64,000 bases of DNA, taken from Paludibacteraceae bacterium (GTDB lineage: Bacteria > Bacteroidota > Bacteroidia > Bacteroidales > Paludibacteraceae). The notes under the pieces were generated by a model. It was not told the origin of the DNA and did no database searches. It saw only the letters and a list, made by a program, of their open reading frames with translations. Location of the stretch: positions 97,072 to 161,071 of the forward strand of contig JAFXPY010000001.1 of assembly GCA_017527495.1 (NCBI GenBank), in the 5' to 3' direction. Positions within the stretch are counted from its first letter, which is position 1. Every line of letters begins with the position of its first letter. Positions 20,111 through 27,581 of this stretch are shown here, one piece after another. The position numbers and the translations under genes are program-made.

Positions 20111-21967
20111 TTATTGCCATTCATCAATTGTAAATGTATGACCTTCTTGCCATTCGAGGTCAACTGACATACCGATTTCCATTTCTGAACTGCGGAGGTC
20201 AGGAATTACATTGTAGGCTTTCGACAAGTCGCTGATTGTACATTTTGCGATTGTGTAGAAGTCTTGTTTGAAGAAGAAGCCGCTTGCTTCTGATTTTGAA
20301 GCATCTTCTGCTTTCAACTTACCTACCATATAGAACTTGCATCCGTGAGGAACAACACCTGATTTACCAAGGAAGTCAGCACCTGTGTTTTCGAGCTCTA
20401 ATGCAAAGTATATCTCATCTGAAGAAGTTGCATACGGAGTTTCATAAACAAGAGTGTAGTTGGTTGGAACACCTGCCCAGTCTGCACTACCTAAAACTTT
20501 ATATTCAGTTGCTGGTGAAACAACATTGATATCGTTGTCGTAAATAACATAGTTGTCTGTTGCGCCGGCTACTTTGTGGAACATGTAGTCGATTGGGTTT
20601 TGTGAGCCAACAAGCACACCGGTAAGTTTGTAACCGCCAACAGGAACAGAAATAGCCACACCTTCACGGTCGGTCAAAGCAACTGTAGAACCTAATTTTG
20701 CCATAACATCGAAACGACCTACACCATAGTTGATAGGTTTGTCGATAGCTATAGAGCGTGTTGAAGCAAGTACTACGCGGCTTGAGTTTGCATAACCATT
20801 TGTTGCATCGTCTGTGTTAACCCATGCTGTCCATGTCTTGCCTGAACCTGCATACTTGTCGAGCACAGTGTGGTCGTTGGTGTGGATTGTTGAGTTAACA
20901 CCATAGAGCAATTCTGCAGGATAAACGAATTTGTTGATAGGTGTTGTTGATGAACTAACCAAACCTGCAATAGAATTGTTGGTGTAAGCGCATGCAGGGA
21001 GAGCACCCGGTGTGTTAGGATCACCTGTCCATACCAATGCGGCAGCACCATCAGGCAACTCAAGATTAGCAGGGAAACCTTGCAAACCGGTGTTGAGAGT
21101 AATCAAGTCGCCATTCTCTTTTGTTCCTGACGGGTTGATTGCAGCGTAGGTTGAGTTGGTGATTGAAGCAACCAAAGCAACAGCCATAGGGTCTGTTTGG
21201 TCTTTAACTGAAGAATAGAGGTCTGACACAACAACTTGTACATCAGCTGATGAACCGGCCTCAAGAGAGGTGAAACGTGTGAACAAGTCTTTCATACCGG
21301 CATTGTCGGCTGTTGAACCCCATTGCTTTGTTCCGTCGGTGGTTCGAGCAATAGATGTCAGATATGCAACAATTTGATCACCTTTAGCATCGCCGGTGAG
21401 TGATCCTGCGAGACAGCGAACCGAAGGAGTGAACACGATTTCTGAAGGAAGCAAGTTGGCTTTTTCCCAATTCGGCATACCTGTCTTACCAATTTGGCTT
21501 GATGTTCCGGCAGCAGCTGATTTAGCATAGAACAAGAATGAAGCAGTACCAACAGGTACGGCAACATCTGAATATTTTCTTGTGTTTTCAGTTGTTGTGG
21601 ACTTCAATTCCGTATCAACATAATCAGTAAGCTTGATGACATTACCAATTTTCACATCTGATGCACCTACAGGATCTGTACCTGTTGTGGCTGCATAAGG
21701 ATAGAGATAAACGGCAGTGATGTCATTGAAATTACCGGCTTGTTGAACTGTTGTTCCTTGCATGCGGCGAGGAGCATTAGCTTTTTTATTGCCGGTGGTA
21801 GGAATAGAGATTGAGAACTGTGTCTTAACCTCAGAACCATTAGCAGCAGTTGGAGCATTGTTGTTTTGCGGCTCTGCCTCTTTGTTTTCTTTCTTGCATG
21901 ATGTGAATGCAAGACTGCTTGTGAGTGCTACGGCACTGATCAAAGCAAATAACTTAATTTGTTTCAT
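20111..21967 (-). CDS. Mfa1/FimA-type major fimbrillin
   Basis: A 618-residue lipoprotein precursor. The start is ATG 21967-21965 (MKQIKLFA); the frame extends 65 residues further upstream but that part lacks a signal peptide and overlaps the DUF3868 gene. Lipobox AFTSC (Cys24), then an Asn/Ala-rich linker and KTQFSISIP, with APRRM shortly after. In Porphyromonas the lipidated pro-fimbrillin is trimmed by an Arg-specific protease before polymerisation; the PRR site is a candidate for such a cut but this is inference. The N-terminal half (FNDITAVYLYPYA near residue 75) fits the FimA/Mfa1 transthyretin-like domain. The C terminus (VDLEWQEGHTFTIDEWQ) fits the strand swapped between subunits. It is probably the stalk subunit. 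Two hairpin elements lie in the 113-bp gap before it. Confidence 0.85.
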   Translation of the reverse strand: MKQIKLFALISAVALTSSLAFTSCKKENKEAEPQNNNAPTAANGSEVKTQFSISIPTTGNKKANAPRRMQGTTVQQAGNFNDITAVYLYPYAATTGTDPVGASDVKIGNVIKLTDYVDTELKSTTTENTRKYSDVAVPVGTASFLFYAKSAAAGTSSQIGKTGMPNWEKANLLPSEIVFTPSVRCLAGSLTGDAKGDQIVAYLTSIARTTDGTKQWGSTADNAGMKDLFTRFTSLEAGSSADVQVVVSDLYSSVKDQTDPMAVALVASITNSTYAAINPSGTKENGDLITLNTGLQGFPANLELPDGAAALVWTGDPNTPGALPACAYTNNSIAGLVSSSTTPINKFVYPAELLYGVNSTIHTNDHTVLDKYAGSGKTWTAWVNTDDATNGYANSSRVVLASTRSIAIDKPINYGVGRFDVMAKLGSTVALTDREGVAISVPVGGYKLTGVLVGSQNPIDYMFHKVAGATDNYVIYDNDINVVSPATEYKVLGSADWAGVPTNYTLVYETPYATSSDEIYFALELENTGADFLGKSGVVPHGCKFYMVGKLKAEDASKSEASGFFFKQDFYTIAKCTISDLSKAYNVIPDLRSSEMEIGMSVDLEWQEGHTFTIDEWQ

Positions 21968-22012
21968 AAAAAAATAAATTAAAAAAATAATTAATGAGTT
22001 TCCTGTCTTATT

Positions 22013-22080
22013 TTCCCCGCTTAGGGAATGTCTTTTTTGTATGTATTGTGTTATTATGTAATGTTTTCCCGTTAGGAAAA
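22013..22080. repeat. Two hairpin elements between DUF3868 and fimbrillin genes
   Basis: TTCCC-CGCTTA-GGGAA (22013-22028) and TTTTCC-CGTTA-GGAAAA (22064-22080) belong to the dispersed CCCGTTAGGG hairpin family. They lie inside the fimbrial operon, one abutting the DUF3868 stop codon, and would fold in the polycistronic mRNA directly before the major fimbrillin. Confidence 0.75.
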
Positions 22081-23508
22081 TTATTTTACTCCTTCGATAA
22101 GCACATGTTGCAGGTTGTTGAAGGCGTCTTTGTCGCCATTTGCGGCAGCGCGGCGCCAGCAACGTATTGCATTCTCACGGTCGCCGGTCATATAGTATGC
22201 CACGCCGAGCGCATTTTGTGCACGCTCATCGTCTCTGACTTGCAATAACTTCTCGAGGGCTTCGGCGTAACGCTCTTGACGAAGCAATGCCGTTGCCTCA
22301 TTAATCGTGATACCATTTTTGTCGGGCTTGACTTCATAATATACGCGCACATATCCTGAGTTACGCAACGGCGGCAAGATATGTTGCTTGATATATGCCC
22401 ATGTGCGCCCATTGTTGAGCGACTTGAGCCATGCCTCGCGTTTGTTCAGATCAGGTACTGTCTTGATTATCTCAAGCACGCGTTGTTTGCCCTCAAAATT
22501 GTCTTGCTGAACAAGCCATTCAAACTCTGTCCAAGCCTCACCTCCACCGGCTACTTCAAACTCTATTCCTGTTGTGTCGATGCGTTGCTTGATGTAGTCG
22601 CGCAAAGCATTACCGCGGTTTTGAGCCAACCACTCATTGTGAGGCACATTACCTTCTATTGATGCCAGACCGATGATTTGAATCACCTTAACAGCCGTCG
22701 TTGTGTCTTCCATCAACGAATTAATCATATACATAATACGGTCGAGCGTGGCGGCGTTGTTGCTGAACTCACGGAGCAGCACAATCTTATCTAATGGGAA
22801 GTGAACATACAGGGCTCCTGAGTCTTTGGCTAAGACAACAGTCTTGTCGTAAGGCTTATAGTCTTTGAATTGTATAGCCACAGGGTTGTTGCGCACCAAC
22901 TGAGCTGCGAAGGAATCAGGCTCAAAGGTGTCAATATCAGCAAAGTTCGGAATAAAAGGCGGCACAGTATCCACCGTGTCTGCCGCTACGGTGTCTATCT
23001 GAGCATACTGAACTGTGTCGATAGGCTCAACCGGCTCGTGCAAAGGAGCCTTTGCTGCTGACAACAGAGCTGGCATAAACTCAGCATTGCAGCATCCTTC
23101 TTCGAGCACCTTGACGCAAAGAGACAATGAGTCGGTCATAACCCACGGATAGCGTTTGGCATTGATGCGTATCGTGTCGTTATACACAGCGTCTTTGCCC
23201 ATACGCTTACCTTGTATGTAATCAGGCTCGGCGGCTTGACGATGGTTCAGGACATAATAACGATGCGTGATTTTCTCGTTGTCGCGACCGCGCACAAGAA
23301 TCGACTGCAAACGCAAAGTGTCGTTTTGTCCGCATATCTGAGGTGTGAATGTCAGAGAATAGGCAGAACGCGGCTTGCTCATGGGGAAAGAATAGCGCAC
23401 GACAACAAAATCGGTCGAGTCGTCAACCTCTATTGTCTGTGCTCTACTCGTAAGGCAAAAAGCCAAACAAACCACGCTTAATAATAATATGTATCGTATC
23501 TCTTTCAT
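22081..23508 (-). CDS. DUF3868-type fimbrial-locus protein with OmpA-like and TPR-like parts
   Basis: A 475-residue exported protein (signal peptide ending TSRAQ). It matches the DUF3868 proteins that sit beside fimbrillin genes in Bacteroidales: an N-terminal beta-rich part containing VRGRDNEKITHRYYVLNHRQ near residue 75; a middle part near 245-340 resembling an OmpA-like fold (VKVIQIIGLASIEG, then NEWLAQNRGNALRDYI); and a C-terminal repeat pair like TPR helices (INEATALLRQERYAEALEKL, AQNALGVAYYMTGDRENAI, near 405-455). It is likely envelope-located and may couple the fimbrial assembly site to the cell wall. It lies between the DUF3575 gene (164-bp gap with repeats) and the fimbrillin gene. 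Molecular function is not established for the family. Confidence 0.75.
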   Translation of the reverse strand: MKEIRYILLLSVVCLAFCLTSRAQTIEVDDSTDFVVVRYSFPMSKPRSAYSLTFTPQICGQNDTLRLQSILVRGRDNEKITHRYYVLNHRQAAEPDYIQGKRMGKDAVYNDTIRINAKRYPWVMTDSLSLCVKVLEEGCCNAEFMPALLSAAKAPLHEPVEPIDTVQYAQIDTVAADTVDTVPPFIPNFADIDTFEPDSFAAQLVRNNPVAIQFKDYKPYDKTVVLAKDSGALYVHFPLDKIVLLREFSNNAATLDRIMYMINSLMEDTTTAVKVIQIIGLASIEGNVPHNEWLAQNRGNALRDYIKQRIDTTGIEFEVAGGGEAWTEFEWLVQQDNFEGKQRVLEIIKTVPDLNKREAWLKSLNNGRTWAYIKQHILPPLRNSGYVRVYYEVKPDKNGITINEATALLRQERYAEALEKLLQVRDDERAQNALGVAYYMTGDRENAIRCWRRAAANGDKDAFNNLQHVLIEGVK

Positions 23509-23519
23509 TTCTTGTTAGT

Positions 23520-23660
23520 TGTCAAATCGCTTCGCTGTTAGAAGTCAAATTGCTTTGCTGTTAGTTGTTAGATCGCTTCGCTGTTAGAAGTTAGAGATCT
23601 CTCAGTTCTTACAAAGCAATGATCTTACTTCTCACTTCTTACAAAGCAATGGTCTTACTT
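23520..23660. repeat. GCTTCGCTGTTAG / CTTACTTCTCACTTCT intergenic repeats
   Basis: Between the DUF3575 and DUF3868 genes, about four degenerate units of (A)TCGCTTCGCTGTTAGAAGT are followed by two copies of CTTACAAAGCAATGRTCTTA with CTTCTCACTTCT. They share words with 2694-2917, 34712-34815 and 55249-55308. No gene is present in the gap. Confidence 0.75.
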
Positions 23661-23672
23661 CTCACTTCTCTA

Positions 23673-24308
23673 CTAAAATATCTGCCATACGGCATTAAAT
23701 CCAAATTTAGGCATCACAAACCATTTCTCGTCGTCGCCAAGGAAGGATCCGCACCACGGACACTCAAATTTTTTGAACCATGTGTAGCCCACATCAAAAC
23801 CGGCTTCTGCCTCAAGACTGAAGTGTGGACTAACGACCCATGTCCAGCCATAGGCAGCACCGGCAGCAACCAAATCGCCTTGCAGACGATTCTCGCGCAC
23901 GGCAGGGTAGAGCGTACCAATAGGAAAATTAACGCCTCCAACATTATAGTGGCTATATACGGCATTAACTTCCAAGAAATCGCGCGCAAAGACTGTACAA
24001 AAATAGTATCTGAATTGTGGGGCAACGAGAATATGCCGCCATTTTGGAAATTTCTGGTCGCTCAGTGGCCAAGGATTGAAACCTACATTGAAGCCCACTG
24101 TCCATTTGTCCGCAACACGAGCCTCCAAACCCAAGTTTGGAGTCAGCATTGCATCATACAAGATATTATTTTTCAGAGCTAAGTTCTGCGCCTGAACTTT
24201 GTTGCTAAAAATGCAAAAAGTGAGCGCCAGAAAAATTGTTAGGTAAATAATTCTTGTGTTGTGTAGTGTTGTATTGATGCGTCGTGTTTGTAAGTTGTTC
24301 ATTATCAT
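23673..24308 (-). CDS. DUF3575 outer-membrane beta-barrel protein, first gene of the fimbrial operon
   Basis: A 211-residue exported protein. After a basic N terminus and a hydrophobic segment ending in VQAQ, the mature part begins LALKNNILYDAMLTPNLGLE, the usual opening of DUF3575 proteins. The rest is amphipathic beta strands ending in an aromatic residue (NAVWQIF), as in outer-membrane barrels of about 8 strands. DUF3575 plus DUF3868 ahead of fimbrillin genes is a recurrent Bacteroidales gene order. Either ATG at 24308 or the one at 24302 could be used. A consensus promoter lies about 80 bp upstream, and an 8-base G tract lies 8-15 bases before the ATG, where a ribosome would bind. Confidence 0.8.
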   Translation of the reverse strand: MIMNNLQTRRINTTLHNTRIIYLTIFLALTFCIFSNKVQAQNLALKNNILYDAMLTPNLGLEARVADKWTVGFNVGFNPWPLSDQKFPKWRHILVAPQFRYYFCTVFARDFLEVNAVYSHYNVGGVNFPIGTLYPAVRENRLQGDLVAAGAAYGWTWVVSPHFSLEAEAGFDVGYTWFKKFECPWCGSFLGDDEKWFVMPKFGFNAVWQIF

Positions 24309-24315
24309 ATGTTTA

Positions 24316-24323
24316 CCCCCCCC
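24316..24323 (-). repeat. G8 homopolymer in the fimbrial operon leader
   Basis: Eight consecutive C on the plus strand, i.e. G8 in the mRNA leader, 8 bases before the DUF3575 ATG at 24308. Homopolymer G/C tracts of this length are prone to slipped-strand mispairing. In an AT-rich leader it stands out. The effect would be on leader length or initiation, not on reading frame. Confidence 0.8.
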
Positions 24324-24386
24324 ATTATCGGGATAAACTTGAATTTTTTTAATATTTGTATTTTAAATACCTTAAAAATCAGACTA

Positions 24387-24418
24387 CAAAATTACAATTA
24401 TTTTTGATAATAGCAAAA
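24387..24418 (-). promoter_or_regulatory. Consensus Bacteroidetes promoter of the fimbrial operon
   Basis: On the minus strand: TTTTG (-33) - 19 nt - TAATTTTG (-7), matching TTTG-N19-TAnnTTTG exactly. Transcription would begin near 24380, giving a leader of about 70 nt that contains the G8 tract. The remainder of the gap (24419-24694) is AT-rich, with runs of T and no gene or second promoter I can support. Confidence 0.8.
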
Positions 24419-24694
24419 TATTTTTTATGTTTTATAACATTTTTTTACACCCGCGTGTGGTTGTTAATATGTTGTTAATAGTGTATAGTGTTGATAATAA
24501 GTTATTTGCGGGAAATGTTAAATTTTAGTAACAAATTGTTAATTTTTTTATTTTCTAATATTAGTGGTTTATTTGTGTGTTTTTTGTGGTATTTTTTTCG
24601 CTTAGCATTAGATTTTTTATAGATTTTGTTGTGATTGATGTGGAAAAATCGTCTTTAAAGCAAAAAAGCGAACAGAAAAATGCAATCAGCCGGG

Positions 24695-24726
24695 AAAAAT
24701 GCAATCAGCCAATATTGGCTGATTGC
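24695..24726 (-). terminator. Terminator after the GH57 gene
   Basis: A perfect 26-bp palindrome at 24701-24726 (arms GCAATCAGCCAAT / ATTGGCTGATTGC), followed on the minus strand by ATTTTT. It lies 33 bp beyond the GH57 stop. One arm (GCAATCAGCC) is repeated again at 24682-24691. Confidence 0.85.
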
Positions 24727-24758
24727 TTTCTCACATCTCGCTTCTTGCTTCTTATTTC

Positions 24759-26039
24759 TCACTTCTCTTTCCTCTTTCTTGCTTTTTTGAGTTCGGCTTC
24801 AAGGGCAGAGTTTTCTTTTTCGAGGTTGGTGATAGTTTTGAGCAATTCGTTGAGTTCCTCATTTTCTATTGTTGTCGGGTATTGCTCGTCTACGAGTTGC
24901 AGGAAGTCGGCGAGTACATTCATGTAGTTGATGAATGCCTCGTATGCAGATTCATAGTTTGTCCAGCCGGCATCAATATGGTTCATGTAGAGGAAATGAT
25001 CGTCGGATTGCAGTATTTGCCAATCGCGTTTGAGGAGCATGTTTTGGCAGAGGTTGACGCGCTCGCTCACGGCATAGAGTTTTTGCAGTGCCTCTTGTTG
25101 CAGGTCGTTGCCGTTGTAGGCACTGATGTCTTTTGCTTCACCGCTCCAACTTGTAGTGTATGGCGAAACGATAGTGTCGGAAGAAGCAATTTTCTTTGTA
25201 GCCTCGCTTGGAGTGAGGAAACCTAACCCGCGTTCCATTGCGAAATAGGGCAGTGCTTTCATAAACTCGAATATGCCAGTGGTGTGGTGTTGGCGAATAC
25301 CAAGAGCTTCGTAGCCCATCCAGATATTAATGATAGGTTCTTCAGCCGGTGTTTCGGCAAGCCAATTGACGTATTTCTCAGCGTCGAGAGGGTAGTCTTT
25401 CCATGAATAGTCGGAGAAGCGGAAGGCGATGTCGTCTGATAGTTTGGGATTGCGCATCAGCACTTTGAGTTTGTTGCTTGCTGCTGAGTTATAGACATAG
25501 TTAGGTGATTTCCACCCTAAGATATGGCGAGCACCTTCGGTTAGAATGGTTTTGTAGCCCATCTTAGCCACGGTGTCGGCAATCTCGTCGGAGTACATCA
25601 ACTCGGTGTTCCATACGGCTGTTGTCTCAACGCCGAATAGTGTTTTGATTTTTTCGGCATGCAGACGCAGTTGGCGTTCAAACTCATGTTGGTCGTAGGC
25701 CGAAGCAAGTGAATATGAATAAGGTGTTGCCAAAAACTCAACGGCTTTGGTGGCTGCCAATTCTTTGAACGAATCAATGACTTCAGGAGCATATTGTTCG
25801 AGCAATTCGAGCAAAATACCTGAAATAGAGTAGGCGCAACGGAATTTGCCATTGCTGCTCTTGATCATCTCAAGTATGGTCTTGTTGGCAGGTTGGTATG
25901 ATTGACTTGCTAACTGTTGTATGCGTTCCTCGGTCTGGAAGTCATCATAATAGTAGTGGTCCTGACCTATCTCGAAGAAACGATAGCGTTTCAAACGATA
26001 CGGAGCATGTAACTGAAATACAAAACAAAGGTTTTTCAT
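24759..26039 (-). CDS. GH57 alpha-amylase-type glycoside hydrolase
   Basis: A 426-residue cytoplasmic enzyme without a signal peptide, of the glycoside hydrolase family 57 kind found in Bacteroidales glycogen clusters; expected to cut or rearrange alpha-1,4-glucans. Family signs are the N-terminal strand with His in FQLHAPYR (His11), the FLATPYSYSLASAYDQHEF segment near residue 102, and AVWNTEL near 141-147 with Glu146 as the likely catalytic nucleophile. The C-terminal ~35 residues (NLEKENSALEAELKKARKR) form a coiled coil, an extension that may mediate oligomerisation. It is third in the debranching enzyme - GT4 - GH57 order, separated from GT4 by a 189-bp gap filled by a 9-bp repeat array, and is followed by a terminator. 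Exact specificity (amylase or transferase) cannot be read from the sequence. Confidence 0.85.
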   Translation of the reverse strand: MKNLCFVFQLHAPYRLKRYRFFEIGQDHYYYDDFQTEERIQQLASQSYQPANKTILEMIKSSNGKFRCAYSISGILLELLEQYAPEVIDSFKELAATKAVEFLATPYSYSLASAYDQHEFERQLRLHAEKIKTLFGVETTAVWNTELMYSDEIADTVAKMGYKTILTEGARHILGWKSPNYVYNSAASNKLKVLMRNPKLSDDIAFRFSDYSWKDYPLDAEKYVNWLAETPAEEPIINIWMGYEALGIRQHHTTGIFEFMKALPYFAMERGLGFLTPSEATKKIASSDTIVSPYTTSWSGEAKDISAYNGNDLQQEALQKLYAVSERVNLCQNMLLKRDWQILQSDDHFLYMNHIDAGWTNYESAYEAFINYMNVLADFLQLVDEQYPTTIENEELNELLKTITNLEKENSALEAELKKARKRKEK

Positions 26040-26061
26040 ATTTTTACTATTTAATTATTAT

Positions 26062-26206
26062 TTTTCTGAGTAATCTGAGTATTCCGAAAATTCTGAGTAT
26101 TCTGAAAATTCCGAGTAATCCGAAAATTCCGAGTAATCCGAAAATTCCGAGTATTCCGAAAATTCCGAGTAATCCGAAAATTCCGAGTATTCTGAAAATT
26201 CCGAGA
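26062..26206. repeat. 9/18-bp tandem array between GH57 and GT4 genes
   Basis: About sixteen 9-bp words alternating as TTCCGAGTA and ATCCGAAAA (higher-order period 18), with C/T variants (TTCTGAGTA, TTCTGAAAA). It nearly fills the gap between the two genes and uses the same words as 17785-17882. Confidence 0.85.
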
Positions 26207-26228
26207 TTTAACTCACTTCACTTCACTT

Positions 26229-27491
26229 CTAATGTCTTTCGGCTATTACCTTATCATATATAGCGCGTACCTTGAGTCCTGCGTCACTCCACTTGATGTT
26301 GTTCACTTCTTCGCGACCTAATTCACGCAGGCTCTTGTACATGGCAGGGTATTTCACGATGGCATATATTGCGTCTGCCATAGCGTCGATGTCCCAATAG
26401 TCGGTTTTGATGGCATGTTGGAGAATCTCGGCGCAACCGGATTGTTTTGAGATAATAGATGGAGTACCTACTTGCATTGCTTCAAGTGGCGAGATACCGA
26501 AAGGCTCGGAAACGGAAGGCATGATATAGCAATCGCTTTCTGCCAGCATTTCTTGCACTTGACGACCGCGAAGGAAACCGGTGAAATGGAATTTGTCGGC
26601 TATGCCGCGTTTTGCCACAAGGTCGATCATCTCGTTCATCTTGTCGCCTGAGCCAGCCATGACAAAGCGTACTCCGTCTGTTTTTTGCAGAACGCGTGCT
26701 GCGGCTTCAACGAAGTATTCCGGACCTTTTTGCATCGTTATACGACCGAGGAAGGTAACCACTTTGTCCTTGCGTGGCGTCTTGGTGAAACTATCAGCGT
26801 CAGCAAGCGGCTCGACGGCGTTATGTACTGTCGAGACTTTCCATTCCGGTTGTCCGTATTTCTCTATTACGGTGCGTCGGGTGAGGTTGCTCACGCATAT
26901 AATATGGTCAGCCTCGTCCATGCCGCGGCGTTCTATGGCATAGACGGTAGGGTTCACATTGCCGCGACTGCGGTCGAAATCGGTGGCATGAACATGTATC
27001 ACAAGCGGTTTGCCGGAGATATGTTTAGCAAACACACCGGCGGGGTAGGTGAGCCAATCGTGCGAGTGGATAATGTCGAAATCAAGTTGGTGTGCCAGAA
27101 CAGACGCCACAGCCTCATAGTTGCCTATTTCCTCAACGAGGTTGTCGGGATAGCGACCGGAGAAATTGACACATCCGAGGTCGTCGGTGCCGATACGGTG
27201 GAAATCGTATTTGATGCCATTGCGAAGCCAGAAATACTCATCTGCGCTCATGCGACCGTTCAAACGACTGTTCACATAGTTCCAATCGTTTTCCTTCCAC
27301 ACGATAGGTACATTGCAGGCGCCTATGATTTTCAGAAAAGACTGGTCTTCGTCGCCCCATGGCTTAGGTATAACAAAAGTAATTTGCATATCGGGTTGTT
27401 GAGCCATGCCTTTTGTCAGACCGTAGCTCGCTGTTCCAAGACCTCCAAGGATATGAGGCGGAAACTCCCAACCAAACATAAGTGCTTTCAT
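26229..27491 (-). CDS. GT4 glycosyltransferase, glycogen-synthase-like
   Basis: A 420-residue GT-B fold enzyme expected to extend alpha-1,4-glucan from a nucleotide sugar. The N-terminal domain starts MKALMFGWEFPPHILGGLGT, with the GGLG loop that binds the donor phosphate. FDIIHSHDWLTYPAG (near residue 139) is the helix-strand typical of glycogen synthases. The C-terminal domain has VVTFLGRITMQKGPEYFVEA (near 244) and the EPFGISPLEAM motif (E-x7-E, near 337) of family GT4. It lies between the debranching enzyme and GH57 genes, the standard Bacteroidales glycogen order, so glycogen synthesis is favoured over surface-glycan synthesis. Gaps on both sides are filled with short tandem repeats and not with promoters. 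Confidence 0.85.
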   Translation of the reverse strand: MKALMFGWEFPPHILGGLGTASYGLTKGMAQQPDMQITFVIPKPWGDEDQSFLKIIGACNVPIVWKENDWNYVNSRLNGRMSADEYFWLRNGIKYDFHRIGTDDLGCVNFSGRYPDNLVEEIGNYEAVASVLAHQLDFDIIHSHDWLTYPAGVFAKHISGKPLVIHVHATDFDRSRGNVNPTVYAIERRGMDEADHIICVSNLTRRTVIEKYGQPEWKVSTVHNAVEPLADADSFTKTPRKDKVVTFLGRITMQKGPEYFVEAAARVLQKTDGVRFVMAGSGDKMNEMIDLVAKRGIADKFHFTGFLRGRQVQEMLAESDCYIMPSVSEPFGISPLEAMQVGTPSIISKQSGCAEILQHAIKTDYWDIDAMADAIYAIVKYPAMYKSLRELGREEVNNIKWSDAGLKVRAIYDKVIAERH

Positions 27492-27511
27492 ACTGTATTT
27501 TTTTTATTTTT

Positions 27512-27577
27512 GAAGATTTGAAAATTTGAAAATTCAAAGATTTGAAGATTCAAAGATCCATTCAAATATTCAAATCT
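27512..27577. repeat. 8-bp tandem array between GT4 and debranching-enzyme genes
   Basis: Eight 8-bp words such as GAAGATTT, GAAAATTT, GAAAATTC, AAAGATTC, ATTCAAAT in tandem. They are the reverse complement of the words in the array at 33925-33980. Confidence 0.8.
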
Positions 27578-27581
27578 TATG

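Noticed and set aside
20059..20163. N-terminal extension of the Mfa2-type protein
   Set aside because: It would put 35 residues ahead of a proper lipoprotein signal peptide and overlap the fimbrillin gene.
21968..22162. N-terminal extension of the major fimbrillin
   Set aside because: The extra 65 residues overlap the DUF3868 gene and contain the hairpin repeats; the ATG at 21967 starts a clean lipoprotein signal peptide.
24577..24927. Plus-strand frame of 116 codons between the fimbrial and glycogen operons
   Set aside because: It runs through the GH57 terminator palindrome and into the GH57 gene on the other strand; hydrophobic by AT-rich composition only.
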